DNA of 64,000 nucleotides, from the NCBI RefSeq assembly GCF_001866655.1, contig NZ_MLYR01000017.1:1-64000 (forward strand), read 5' to 3'. Below, in pieces: positions 36,999 to 45,493 of this stretch. This stretch comes from Bacillus sp. MUM 116. Lineage in GTDB: Bacteria > Bacillota > Bacilli > Bacillales > Cytobacillaceae. Both the position numbers and the translations under genes were made by a program. The notes under the pieces are model-generated. The model had not been told where the DNA came from and did not search any database. It worked only from the letters and a program-made list of their open reading frames with translations. Positions within the stretch are counted from its first letter, which is position 1. Each line of letters opens with the position of its first letter.

Positions 36999-37679
36999 AT
37001 GAAGCCGACTATTTTGATTGCGGATGATGATTCGAATATCCGGATGGTGACGCAGCTTTATTTGGAAAAGGAGGGGTTTCATACCCTCATCGCCAATGAT
37101 GGTAAAGAGGCTATCAACTTGCTAGAAACGGAGAAAATAGACTGCGCTGTCATTGATTTAATGATGCCAAATATCGATGGCTGGCAGCTTTGCAAAAAAA
37201 TTAGATCTTATTATGAGATTCCTGTATTAATGTTGACGGCTCGGGCTGAGTCAGAAGATGTAATCAAAGGGTTCCAAATTGGCACGGATGATTATGTGAC
37301 AAAGCCCTTTCATCCAGTGGAGCTTGTGATGCGCGTGAAATCCTTGTTAAAGAGGTATCGTGTGATTTCGGCGGGAAATTTATTATATAACCATATCCTT
37401 ATTGACAGTTCCAGTTATAAAGTTCAAATCATGGATGAAGTGTTTATGCTGCCAACGAAGCAATTTGAATTATTATATATGTTAGCAAGCCACCCTGGAA
37501 AAATATTCACAAGAGATGAACTGATTGAGAAAATTTGGGGGCTGGATTATGAAGGAGATGAACGAACCGTCGATACCCATATTAAAAAGCTTCGTAAGCA
37601 ATTGAAAGAATATGAAGACATACTTCAGATTGTAACGGTAAGAGGGCTTGGCTATAAGGTAGAAATTCATCATGATTAG
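36999..37679 (+). CDS. OmpR/PhoB-family response regulator
   Basis: A 226-residue two-domain regulator. The receiver has the acidic pocket (ADDDSN), the phospho-accepting D53 in VIDLMMPNIDGW, LTARA and the conserved lysine in TKPFHP. The C-terminal winged helix ends in the expected RTVDTHIKKLRKQL and RGLGYKVE. It overlaps the following kinase gene by eight bases, so the two are translationally coupled. The likely target is the RND gene at 39134, whose promoter has an 11-bp direct repeat (39065-39083) typical of OmpR-type sites. Confidence 0.93.
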   Translation: MKPTILIADDDSNIRMVTQLYLEKEGFHTLIANDGKEAINLLETEKIDCAVIDLMMPNIDGWQLCKKIRSYYEIPVLMLTARAESEDVIKGFQIGTDDYVTKPFHPVELVMRVKSLLKRYRVISAGNLLYNHILIDSSSYKVQIMDEVFMLPTKQFELLYMLASHPGKIFTRDELIEKIWGLDYEGDERTVDTHIKKLRKQLKEYEDILQIVTVRGLGYKVEIHHD

Positions 37680-39021
37680 ATCGGTTTATATAAAAAATAT
37701 TTTGAACTATTTTTTTGTTATTGTAGTGTCATTAATTATTTCATTTATAACAACGTATTTTTTGTTTCAGAAACAATTTACACAAATTCGGGAAGAAGAG
37801 TTAATTGTACAAGGAAAAGGAATTATTAATTTATATGAACAATTAGATGCGAAAGGGTTCACCGAATATTTAAAGACCCTGTCACCCCTGCCGTATGATA
37901 TCTATCTTTATAATCAAAAGGGGTTAGTGGCAAAATCACCCCAAGCAGGCCCACCGGCAAATTTTACAAAAAAAAATATTAATGATGTATTAGATGGCGG
38001 TGTGTATCGAAATATGGCAGGTTCACAACATCGTTCCATTGGATTGCCTTTTGAAACGAAAAAAGGAAATTATGCGTTATTTATTAAACCTAGTATGAAG
38101 GAACAGTTTGGTCAAATAAGAAATATCATTTTGACTTCCCTTTTTATCGTATTGTTTTTAGGAGGTTCGCTTATTTTGATCACGACTCGCTTTTTAGTAA
38201 AGCCTGTCGTCCATGTAACAAAAGCAACGAAAGAACTGGCAAAAGGCAATTTTCAAATTCGCTTGGATATAAAAAGTAAGGATGAAATTGGGCAACTGTC
38301 AAAAAGCTTTAATTTTATGGTAGAGGAACTTGACAAACAAGAACAGACGCGCAAGGATTTCGTTGCAAATGTTTCCCACGAGCTTCAATCACCGCTTACA
38401 GCGATAAGGGGAATGGCGATTGCTTTAAAAGATAAAGCAGTAAAGCCTGGGGAGGAAAACCATTATTTTGACATGATTAAACAAGAAAGTGAACGGCTAT
38501 CCAGCCTAACAAAACAGCTGTTAAAACTATCATCCCTTGAAGCGAATTCATCTCCCATCCACCCAAAGAAATTCTTTTTGGACCGGCAAATGCGAAATCA
38601 GATTGTGGCAATGCAGACCCTATGGACGGCGAAACAGCTTGAGGTTGATTTTGATATGCCGAAATTAGAAGTTTTTGCCGATGAAGGGTTATTGAATCAA
38701 GTGTGGGCCAATTTATTTTCAAACGCAATTAAATATAATCTGGTGAATGGAACTATTACCGTTCGAGGATTCAATCTAGCTAATCATATTGAGGTTTTGA
38801 TTAGTAATACTGGCGAGGGAATCCCTGAAAAAGACCTACCGTTTGTTTTTGAACGATTTTATCGAGTGGAAAAAGCACATTCGCGTAATACCTACAGCTA
38901 TGGACTTGGACTTGCAGTCGTGAAGCGGATTATTGAACTTCATCAGGGGAAAATCTCGGTAACGAGTATGAAAGGAAAAGAAACTACCTTCAAGATTATA
39001 CTTCCAAAAGAAATAGGATAA
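37672..39021 (+). CDS. Sensor histidine kinase
   Basis: A 449-residue kinase. Two membrane helices (about 10-32 and 152-172) enclose an extracellular domain of about 120 residues with SPLPYDIYLYNQKG. A HAMP domain follows (RFLVKPVVHVTKATKELAKGNF), then the phosphoacceptor helix VANVSHELQSPLTAI (H236) and the ATP-binding domain with N, G1 (GEGIPEKD), F and G2 (YGLGLAVVKR) boxes. The signal is unknown. The ATG lies inside the end of the response regulator gene. Confidence 0.93.
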   Translation: MIRSVYIKNILNYFFVIVVSLIISFITTYFLFQKQFTQIREEELIVQGKGIINLYEQLDAKGFTEYLKTLSPLPYDIYLYNQKGLVAKSPQAGPPANFTKKNINDVLDGGVYRNMAGSQHRSIGLPFETKKGNYALFIKPSMKEQFGQIRNIILTSLFIVLFLGGSLILITTRFLVKPVVHVTKATKELAKGNFQIRLDIKSKDEIGQLSKSFNFMVEELDKQEQTRKDFVANVSHELQSPLTAIRGMAIALKDKAVKPGEENHYFDMIKQESERLSSLTKQLLKLSSLEANSSPIHPKKFFLDRQMRNQIVAMQTLWTAKQLEVDFDMPKLEVFADEGLLNQVWANLFSNAIKYNLVNGTITVRGFNLANHIEVLISNTGEGIPEKDLPFVFERFYRVEKAHSRNTYSYGLGLAVVKRIIELHQGKISVTSMKGKETTFKIILPKEIG

Positions 39022-39023
39022 AT

Positions 39024-39050
39024 GCAGGCCGAATTCGGTCTGTATTTTTT
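39024..39050 (+). terminator. Terminator after the two-component operon
   Basis: GCAGGCCGA and TCGGTCTGT pair (with G:U pairs) and are followed by ATTTTTT. Because the RND gene follows, this separates it from the two-component genes as its own transcript. Confidence 0.7.
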
Positions 39051-39064
39051 AAATTCTTGGATCT

Positions 39065-39096
39065 AGGTCACACAGAGGACACATAACTAGTATATT
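39065..39096 (+). promoter_or_regulatory. OmpR-type direct repeat and -10 of the RND gene
   Basis: AGGTCACA (39065) and AGGACACA (39076) form a direct repeat with an 11-bp period, overlapping the -35 position. TATATT (39091-39096) is the probable -10. This is the usual layout for activation by an OmpR-family regulator. The assignment to the regulator at 36999 is inferred from adjacency. Confidence 0.55.
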
Positions 39097-39133
39097 CTTT
39101 TGTTTGGTAATCATTGAAGAAGGAGTGATAGAT

Positions 39134-42100
39134 TTGAGCAAAATATTGAAGTTAAGCTTGAAAAATACAGTAGCGATTCTTTTGCTTGTGGTTCTTGTGA
39201 TAGCTAGTGGAATCTATTCTACGAATAAAATAAAAGTAGAAACTTTCCCAAACGTCACATTTCCAGCCCTTTTTGTGCAAGCAACCTATATGGGCCATTC
39301 CACACAAGAATTGGAAGAACAGCTAACCAATCCAATTGAGGATAGTATAAAACAGCAAAAAGGATATGATACCTTAACAAGTACTTCAAGGAATAATATG
39401 GCGACGATAACTGTCAATTATCCATATGGTACGGACATAGAAAAACAAAAAACGAAGCTTGAAGAGGTTATAGGTAAGGTAACAGTTCCAGACGGAGCAA
39501 CTGTTGAAGTGAAACAAATTGACACGGGCGCTCAAGCAATTTATGAAACAGCAATTACCGCTAGTGACTCCCAAAAGAATGCCCAATCCTCTATTGAAAA
39601 TGATCTTGTACCGAAGCTTGAAAAAGTAGATGGCGTCGGAACCGTAACACTTGAGGGGACGAAGCAGCAAAAGGTTTCAATTGTAGTGGATCAAGAAAAA
39701 GCTAAGAAATATGGTTTGACACTACAAAACATTAAAGATGCTATTCAAATGAAGGACTATAAAGTTTCACTGGGTCAGGTAGATAATAATGGAACAAATA
39801 TCCCGCTTGAAATGAAAGGGGAAATTCATAATATCAATGATTTAAAAAAGATTGATATTACACCGGGGCAATCCAGCCAACAAATGACGGCACAATCAGC
39901 AATGTTCCAAAAGGGAATGCAAAACGCAGGTTCTTTCGGGCAAAATGTGACACAACAACCAGTAAAGTTGAAGCTTTCTGATATAGCTGTGATCAAGAAA
40001 ACCACAGATCAGGAAGAAATTTCACGTTTTAATGGAAAAGACAGCTATTTAATTTCAGTAACAAAGACGCAAGATGCAAATACAGCAGAAGTCGTTAAAA
40101 ATGTAAAAGATAAAATCAATAGCTTTAATCAAGACCACCATTTTACGCTATATACGGTGCAGGACCAAGGAAAAACAGTAGAATCTTCCGTTTCCTCTTT
40201 AGTAAAAGAGGGAGGGTACGGTATTCTTTTTGCGGTTGTTGTCATTCTGCTCTTCTTACGTAATATTCGGGCAACCTTAATTGCGATTGTCTCACTGCCC
40301 ATCTCGATTTTGTCTACGATTGCGCTATTGCAGCAATTTAATTACTCCCTTAATATTATGACACTTGGAGGAATGGCCGTTGCAGTCGGCCGGATTATCG
40401 ATGACAGTATTGTGGTTATTGAAAATATCTACCGTTGGCGGCAGGAGAATGAGACTCTTAGTAGGAAGCAAGTAGCCCTTTATGCAACAAAAGAGGTAAT
40501 GGGTGCCGTAACATCATCTACTCTAGCAACCCTTGTTGTCTTTTTACCAATTGCCTTTGTCGGAGGAATTATTGGTGAAATGTTCCGGCCATTTGCCTTA
40601 GCAGTTGTGTTTTCAATCTTGTTCTCATTAATTGTTGCAATCATTCTGATTCCGGTCTTAGGAAGTATGTTCTTTAAGAAGGTTAAGCATGTTGAGAGAA
40701 AGAGCTGGCTTGCAGGTCTTTACGAGAAGCTTTTAAGAGGAGCATTCCGAAAAAAAGGATTGGTTATAGTCTTATCCATTGTGCTTCTATTCGGCTCATT
40801 GGCCATGATACCAAGGCTTGGAGTTTCCTTCCTGCCTGCAAATGATTCAAACGCCATGCAAGCAGAAATCACTGTACCGAATAGCTTGAGTATTGAACAA
40901 ATGGACGCTGTTGCAAAAAAAGTGGAAGCCTATTTGAAAAATCAGCCTACGATTGACTATAGTCAAGTATCTATAGGTATATCCAATGGCCGATCCATGA
41001 TGATGGGGGGAAGCAGCAACAAAATTAAATTTGCTATCCAATTGAAAAAAGACGAAAAGGTTAATAATGTTCTAAGTCTATATCAAAAAAATATGGAAAA
41101 GGTTGTGCAAAAGGAATATAAAGATTCTAGTGTTACGGTAAGTGAAACACAGCAAGGCGGACCGCCATCAGGAAATAATATTGATATTCAGCTTTATAGC
41201 TCGGATCTCGCGAAGCTAACAGACGCATCGGACAAAGTCACAGCCTTACTTACGAAAAACAATCAGTTGAAAAATATTACGAGTAATTTAGGTGATGAGC
41301 AAACAAAATGGCAGCTTGTGATTAGTAAGGATGGAGAAGCTGCTGGTGTTCAGTACCCTCAACTTATGCAAGCCATTCGAGAGTATTTAACACCAATCAC
41401 TGTTGGCAATTATGAATTAAATGGGAACACGGAGGAAGTAGACGTAAGTTACGATAAAAAAATAACTTCTAAAGCGGATATAAAAAATATTGAAATGAAA
41501 ACCGTTGAGGGTACGAAAAAGGTAAGTGACGTGGCAACAATCAAAGAAGTGAAAGTTCCGACTACCTTGTATCATGACGACGGAAAGCCACTTGTAAAAG
41601 TTTCCGCGATTATAAAAGGAAATAACACTGCCAAAGTAACAAATGAAGTGAAAAAAGATGTAAGTTCTTTGTCGTTACCTGACGGGGTAGACGTAACCTA
41701 TGGCGGCGGCTTAAAAATGATCCAAGATGGCTTTTCCAATATGGCTATTGCTATGGGTTCTGCAATTGGCCTAGTATTCTTAGTGCTTAGTGTTACTTTT
41801 GGCGGCATTTTAACACCGCTTGTTATTCTTTCTTCATTAATTTTCGTACCAATTGGAGCGCTTGGTGGATTGCTAGTCAGTGGACAGCCGATTTCGATGA
41901 GTGCCTTAATTGGAATGTTAATGCTGATTGGAGTTGTCGTTACAAACGCTGTCGTATTACTGGACCGTGTGGAGTCAAATCGTAAAAGTGGTATGGAATT
42001 ACAAGATTCCATCGTGGAAGCAGCAAAAATTAGATTGCGTCCGATTTTGATGACAGCCTTTGCCACCATCTTTGCCCTAATTCCTTTGGCAATGTCGACA

Positions 42101-42247
42101 TCTGAATCATCAGGTCTAATTTCAAAAGGATTAGCTGTTACTGTAATCGGCGGTTTAACAACATCCACATTATTAACCCTTATCTTTGTGCCAGTATTAT
42201 ATTCATTGATAGGGAAATTTAGAAGGAACATAACGTCTGAACTTTAA
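39134..42247 (+). CDS. swrC: RND-family efflux transporter, SwrC/YerP-like
   Basis: A 1037-residue RND exporter with 12 predicted helices and two large extracytoplasmic loops. It resembles B. subtilis SwrC (YerP), a pump for surfactin and other amphipathic compounds. Family segments are VKEGGYGILFAVVVILLFL, GGMAVAVGRIIDDSIVVIENIY (helix 4 proton-relay aspartates), VFLPIAFVGGIIGEMFRPF, and, in the second half, GMLMLIGVVVTNAVVLLDRVE and RLRPILMTAFATIFALIPLA. I start at TTG 39134 after GAAGGAG; a frame from 39104 overlaps the site. The substrate is not shown by sequence, and the gene name is tentative. No membrane fusion protein gene adjoins. Confidence 0.9.
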   Translation: MSKILKLSLKNTVAILLLVVLVIASGIYSTNKIKVETFPNVTFPALFVQATYMGHSTQELEEQLTNPIEDSIKQQKGYDTLTSTSRNNMATITVNYPYGTDIEKQKTKLEEVIGKVTVPDGATVEVKQIDTGAQAIYETAITASDSQKNAQSSIENDLVPKLEKVDGVGTVTLEGTKQQKVSIVVDQEKAKKYGLTLQNIKDAIQMKDYKVSLGQVDNNGTNIPLEMKGEIHNINDLKKIDITPGQSSQQMTAQSAMFQKGMQNAGSFGQNVTQQPVKLKLSDIAVIKKTTDQEEISRFNGKDSYLISVTKTQDANTAEVVKNVKDKINSFNQDHHFTLYTVQDQGKTVESSVSSLVKEGGYGILFAVVVILLFLRNIRATLIAIVSLPISILSTIALLQQFNYSLNIMTLGGMAVAVGRIIDDSIVVIENIYRWRQENETLSRKQVALYATKEVMGAVTSSTLATLVVFLPIAFVGGIIGEMFRPFALAVVFSILFSLIVAIILIPVLGSMFFKKVKHVERKSWLAGLYEKLLRGAFRKKGLVIVLSIVLLFGSLAMIPRLGVSFLPANDSNAMQAEITVPNSLSIEQMDAVAKKVEAYLKNQPTIDYSQVSIGISNGRSMMMGGSSNKIKFAIQLKKDEKVNNVLSLYQKNMEKVVQKEYKDSSVTVSETQQGGPPSGNNIDIQLYSSDLAKLTDASDKVTALLTKNNQLKNITSNLGDEQTKWQLVISKDGEAAGVQYPQLMQAIREYLTPITVGNYELNGNTEEVDVSYDKKITSKADIKNIEMKTVEGTKKVSDVATIKEVKVPTTLYHDDGKPLVKVSAIIKGNNTAKVTNEVKKDVSSLSLPDGVDVTYGGGLKMIQDGFSNMAIAMGSAIGLVFLVLSVTFGGILTPLVILSSLIFVPIGALGGLLVSGQPISMSALIGMLMLIGVVVTNAVVLLDRVESNRKSGMELQDSIVEAAKIRLRPILMTAFATIFALIPLAMSTSESSGLISKGLAVTVIGGLTTSTLLTLIFVPVLYSLIGKFRRNITSEL

Positions 42248-42275
42248 TTTGCATGGTTTACCTTATAGATAATAA

Positions 42276-42309
42276 AAAAAACGGCAGTGAGGAAACTGCC
42301 GTTTTTTTA
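42276..42309. terminator. Bidirectional terminator after the RND gene
   Basis: AAAAAACGGCAGT and ACTGCCGTTTTTT form a perfect stem with A and T runs on both sides, so it can stop transcripts from either strand. Confidence 0.88.
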
Positions 42310-42382
42310 TATAGAGGTGTAAGGGGGAAATAAGTAGAAGATGCGTGTTAAAACGATATAGTTGAAAAGGTTTTAATCTAGT

Positions 42383-42754
42383 TTACTGAATACTTGAGGA
42401 CCCAACTAAAGATTCAGGCGCATGACCAAGGACTAAAAGACTTAGCTTAGAATATCCGATGTTTTTAAAATCCGCAAATAGTTGCTTTAATACTTGACTA
42501 TCAGAATCATCCAACAGTTTTTGTAATTCCCGTTTATACAATCTGAGGACCGAACCATAAACAAACTTAGGGGTATGTTCCCCCGGATTTTCCCCCATAA
42601 TTAGGCATCCCATATAATGATATTTAAATTGAAATGCTCGGGTTAAATTAATCATATCCAGTAGTTTTTCAAAAAGGGCAGGATATTCTACTCTTAATGT
42701 TTCAAGCACCTCTTTTGCTTCACTTAATTCATCAATACTCGATAATGTAATCAT
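42383..42754 (-). CDS. Hypothetical protein, cotranscribed with the thioesterase
   Basis: A 123-residue cytosolic, mostly helical protein that I do not recognise. I start at ATG 42754, two bases after the thioesterase stop; its site GAGGAGG lies in the last codons of that gene, so translation is probably coupled. A longer frame starting at 42784 overlaps the thioesterase and gives an Arg/Gly-rich start unlike a real one. Segments seen are SIDELSEAKEVLETLRVEYP and the FKYHYMGCLIMGENPGEHTPKF region with two His and one Cys. Confidence 0.65.
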   Translation of the reverse strand: MITLSSIDELSEAKEVLETLRVEYPALFEKLLDMINLTRAFQFKYHYMGCLIMGENPGEHTPKFVYGSVLRLYKRELQKLLDDSDSQVLKQLFADFKNIGYSKLSLLVLGHAPESLVGSSSIQ

Positions 42755-42756
42755 TT

Positions 42757-43290
42757 TTATTTTTCCTCCTCTTCCGCGTCCCAAGGTTTCTTCAATGAAA
42801 TATAGGCGGCAAGTTCTTTCGATTTTTGTCTTCTGATTTTCCGGATTTCCGCACGTTCTTTTGCGGTTTTATAAAGGAAGATTTCTTCTTCTGTTTCAGG
42901 GATAACACCGGGAACCTCTACGGGTCGTTTATTTTCTCTCAAGGCAACAAAGGTTAAAAAGGCGGTAGCAGCAATTCGACGCTCTCCGGTCATAATATCT
43001 TCGGCAATGACTTTGCAAAAAACTTCCATAGAAGTTTTTCCTGTATAGGTAACAAACGATTCGACGCAGACTGAATCGGTTTGGTGAATTGGACATAAGA
43101 AATCAATTGAGTCAGTTGAAGCTGTCACGCATTCTTTTACGCGTGAATGTCTTCTGGCTGATAATGTTGCGGCGTCATCCAGTTTTTTCATTAAAACTCC
43201 GCCGAATAGGGTATTATAGTTATTTAAATCACATGATAATACTTGTGCAGTATTAATGATGCGGCTTTCTTTCACTTTTTTTGCTTCCAT
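42757..43290 (-). CDS. Acyl-CoA thioesterase, YkhA-like hotdog protein
   Basis: A 177-residue protein with one hotdog domain, matching the YciA/YkhA acyl-CoA thioesterases. The characteristic helix is NYNTLFGGVLMKKLDDAATLSARRH, in which D is the general base; ASTDSIDFLCPIHQTD and SMEVFCKVIAEDIMTGE follow. A charged tail rich in Lys and Glu ends the protein. I start at ATG 43290 after AAAGGAT, because the frame from 43371 has an unrelated leader. It hydrolyses medium- to long-chain acyl-CoA. A hypothetical gene follows immediately. Confidence 0.9.
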   Translation of the reverse strand: MEAKKVKESRIINTAQVLSCDLNNYNTLFGGVLMKKLDDAATLSARRHSRVKECVTASTDSIDFLCPIHQTDSVCVESFVTYTGKTSMEVFCKVIAEDIMTGERRIAATAFLTFVALRENKRPVEVPGVIPETEEEIFLYKTAKERAEIRKIRRQKSKELAAYISLKKPWDAEEEEK

Positions 43291-43532
43291 CGTGTTGTAT
43301 CCTTTCAAGTTGGAATATAGTTTGTTGAGGGTAAGCACTATTTCCAAGTGGCTAAAGGGTTTTTCTTGCATTTACAAGTGTACGCGCGGTTGTAGTGTAA
43401 GTAAAATGGTTATATTTTATCAGTAGTATAGCTTTTATCTATGTAAATGCTTACAGATATGCAAATGCGGATATAGTTGGGGATTAAAGGAAGAGGATTC
43501 TCGCTGGAACGAATACCTCGATGATCATGCAG
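43291..43532. other. Thioesterase leader and spacer before the repeat array
   Basis: AT-rich sequence upstream of the minus-strand thioesterase gene. I see no gene or hairpin; a candidate minus-strand -10 is not clear. Confidence 0.4.
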
Positions 43533-44452
43533 GTAAAAAAGGAGTGACCGTCGTTACCGAGAGTGGCCGTAGGTGCCCGAGCGAATAAAAAAAGAGTGCT
43601 TGTGGTCACCGAAAGAGGTTGTAGATGCCCGTGCGCATAAAAAAAGAGTGTCTGCCGTCACCGAAAGAGGTTGTAGATGCCCGAGCGCATAAAAAAAGAG
43701 TGTCTGCCGTCACCGAAAGAGGTTGTAGATGCCCGAGCACATAAAAAAAGAGTGTCTGCGGTCACCGAGAGAGGCAATAGATGCCCGAGCGCATAAAAAA
43801 AGAGTGCTTGTGGTCACCGAAAGAGGCAATAGATGTCCGAGCGCATAAAAAAAGAGTGCTTGTGGTCACCGAAAGAGGTTGTAGATGCCCGAGCGCATAA
43901 AAAAAGAGTGCTTGTGGTCACCGAAAGAGGTTGTAGATGCCCGAGCGCATAAAAAAAGAGTGTCTGCGGTCACCAAGAGAGGCAATAGATGCCCGAGCAC
44001 ATAAAAAAAGAGTGTCTGCGGTCACCGAAAGAGGCAATAGATGCCCGAGCACATAAAAAAAGAGTGCTTGTGGTCACCGAGAGTGGCCGTAGATGCCCGA
44101 GCGCATAAAAAAAGAGTGCTTGTGGTCACCAAGAGAAGCAATAGATGCCCGAGCACATAAAAAAAGAGTGCTTGTGGTCACCAAGAGAAGCAATAGATGC
44201 CCGAGCACATAAAAAAAGAGTGCTTATGGTCACCGGAAGAGGTTGTAGATGCCCGAGAACATAAAAAAAGAGTGTCTGCGGTCACCGAGAGTGGCCGTAG
44301 ATGCCCGAGCGCATAAAAAAAGAGTGCTTGTGGTCACCAAGAGAAGCAATAGATGCCCGAGCGCATAAAAAAAGAGTACTTGTGGTCACCGGAAGAGGTT
44401 GTAGATGCCCGAGCGCAAAAACAAAGAGCCCCCACGGTCACCAAGAGAAGCT
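43533..44452. repeat. 52-nt tandem repeat array, about 17.7 units
   Basis: The unit is A-run (A7), GAGTG, a variable TGTCTGC/GCTTGTG, the dyad GGTCACC, GAA/AAG, GAGG, a variable TTGTAG/CAATAG/CCGTAG, ATGCCCGAGC and GCAT or ACAT. The period is 52 nt with no indel: GTAGATGCC at 43621 and at 44401 are 15 units apart. Units differ by substitutions at a few fixed positions, mostly swapping between two or three alternatives, which suggests local exchange or expansion. The final unit is decayed. The array starts after the thioesterase leader and ends directly at the 3' end of the lysR gene. A 204-nt open frame over the last four units is an artefact of the repeat. Confidence 0.9.
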
Positions 44453-44460
44453 CACAATTG

Positions 44461-45360
44461 TCATTTATTTGTGTGATAATGCTTCACAAGTTCTTCTTTC
44501 GTAAACTCCAGCCACTTCTTCGCCGCATATGAAAGATACTGATTTTTGCCCCAAATCATCGCCAGATGCCAGCTAATGGAGGGGTTTACCACTTTTATCA
44601 CTTTTACGTTTTGGTTTAAATTACCGCATACACTTTCAGGCAATAAGGAAATCCCAAGCTTATTTGCAACCATTTCTTCAATAAAAGACCTTTGTGAACT
44701 TTCAGAGATAATATGCGGATTAAAGCCCACACTATTACAGGAAAGAATAATTCGGTCGTTCAGAGCAAAATCCTTATTAAACAAAATAAACTCTTCATTA
44801 TTTAGTTCTGCCAGCTCGACCTCAGCCCGGTTTGCAAAAGGATGGGAAGGATGGAGGAGAAGGTTTAAATCTTCTTCCATAAAAGAAAAATGATCAAATA
44901 GCTCATTTTTCGTCGGAAGAACAATGATCCCAACATCAAGAAGATTATTGGCAACATCCTCTTCAATTTTTTTAGAGCCATCCTCCACTAATTGAAAGGT
45001 AATCCCAGGATACTTTTCATGAAAGCTGCCAACGATTTTAAGAAAAATTCCCGCATCAAATATCGGCGGCAGGCCAATCCGGATGTGCCCCTTTTTAAGT
45101 CCCAATAAATTATCCAGTTCTGTTTCCAAATTGCTAAAAGCTTTATCAATTAATTTCGCCTGCTCCAAAATGACACGGCCGGCGTCGGTAAGGGTTAGTT
45201 GTTTGCGGGAGCGGTCAAAAAGCTCCACACCCAATTCGATTTCAAGGTTTTTAATCATTTTACTAATCGTCGGCTGCGTGATAAACAAATGATCAGCGGC
45301 ACGGGAAAAACTATTGAAATTTGTCACTTCAATAAAATATTGTAAATGTTTGATATCCAC
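44461..45360 (-). CDS. LysR-family transcriptional regulator, CidR/YwbI-like
   Basis: A 299-residue regulator. The N-terminal winged helix begins DIKHLQYFIEVTNFNSFSRAADHLFITQPTISKMIKNLE, followed by an effector-binding domain with two alpha/beta lobes (LLHPSHPFA, LLPESVCGN). The start is GTG after GCAGGTG. The effector and targets are unknown. The rlmCD gene diverges from it with about 130 bp between. The stop sits right at the end of the 52-nt repeat array, with no separate terminator, so the array may form the transcript's 3' end. Confidence 0.9.
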   Translation of the reverse strand: MDIKHLQYFIEVTNFNSFSRAADHLFITQPTISKMIKNLEIELGVELFDRSRKQLTLTDAGRVILEQAKLIDKAFSNLETELDNLLGLKKGHIRIGLPPIFDAGIFLKIVGSFHEKYPGITFQLVEDGSKKIEEDVANNLLDVGIIVLPTKNELFDHFSFMEEDLNLLLHPSHPFANRAEVELAELNNEEFILFNKDFALNDRIILSCNSVGFNPHIISESSQRSFIEEMVANKLGISLLPESVCGNLNQNVKVIKVVNPSISWHLAMIWGKNQYLSYAAKKWLEFTKEELVKHYHTNK

Positions 45361-45493
45361 GTTCGTACACCTGCTTATGTTGATTGGTTATGCTTATTTT
45401 ACTCTAATCGTTTCATTCTATCACGTGGCTTCGTAATTGAATCAATAATATGATACAATCTTGCTAGTCAAATCGGAGAAAAGGAAGAATTAG

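Noticed and set aside
41698..42231. 177-residue antisense frame inside the RND gene
   Set aside because: It is the complement of a hydrophobic coding region with no ribosome-binding site; the plus-strand product is a clear RND protein.
43533..44452. CRISPR array
   Set aside because: The units abut and are similar over their whole length; there are no unique spacers of constant size between identical repeats, and no cas genes are near.
44301..44504. 67-residue ORF across the 52-nt repeats
   Set aside because: The frame shifts through three phases of the repeat because 52 is not divisible by three, and other phases have stops in every third unit. There is no ribosome-binding site.
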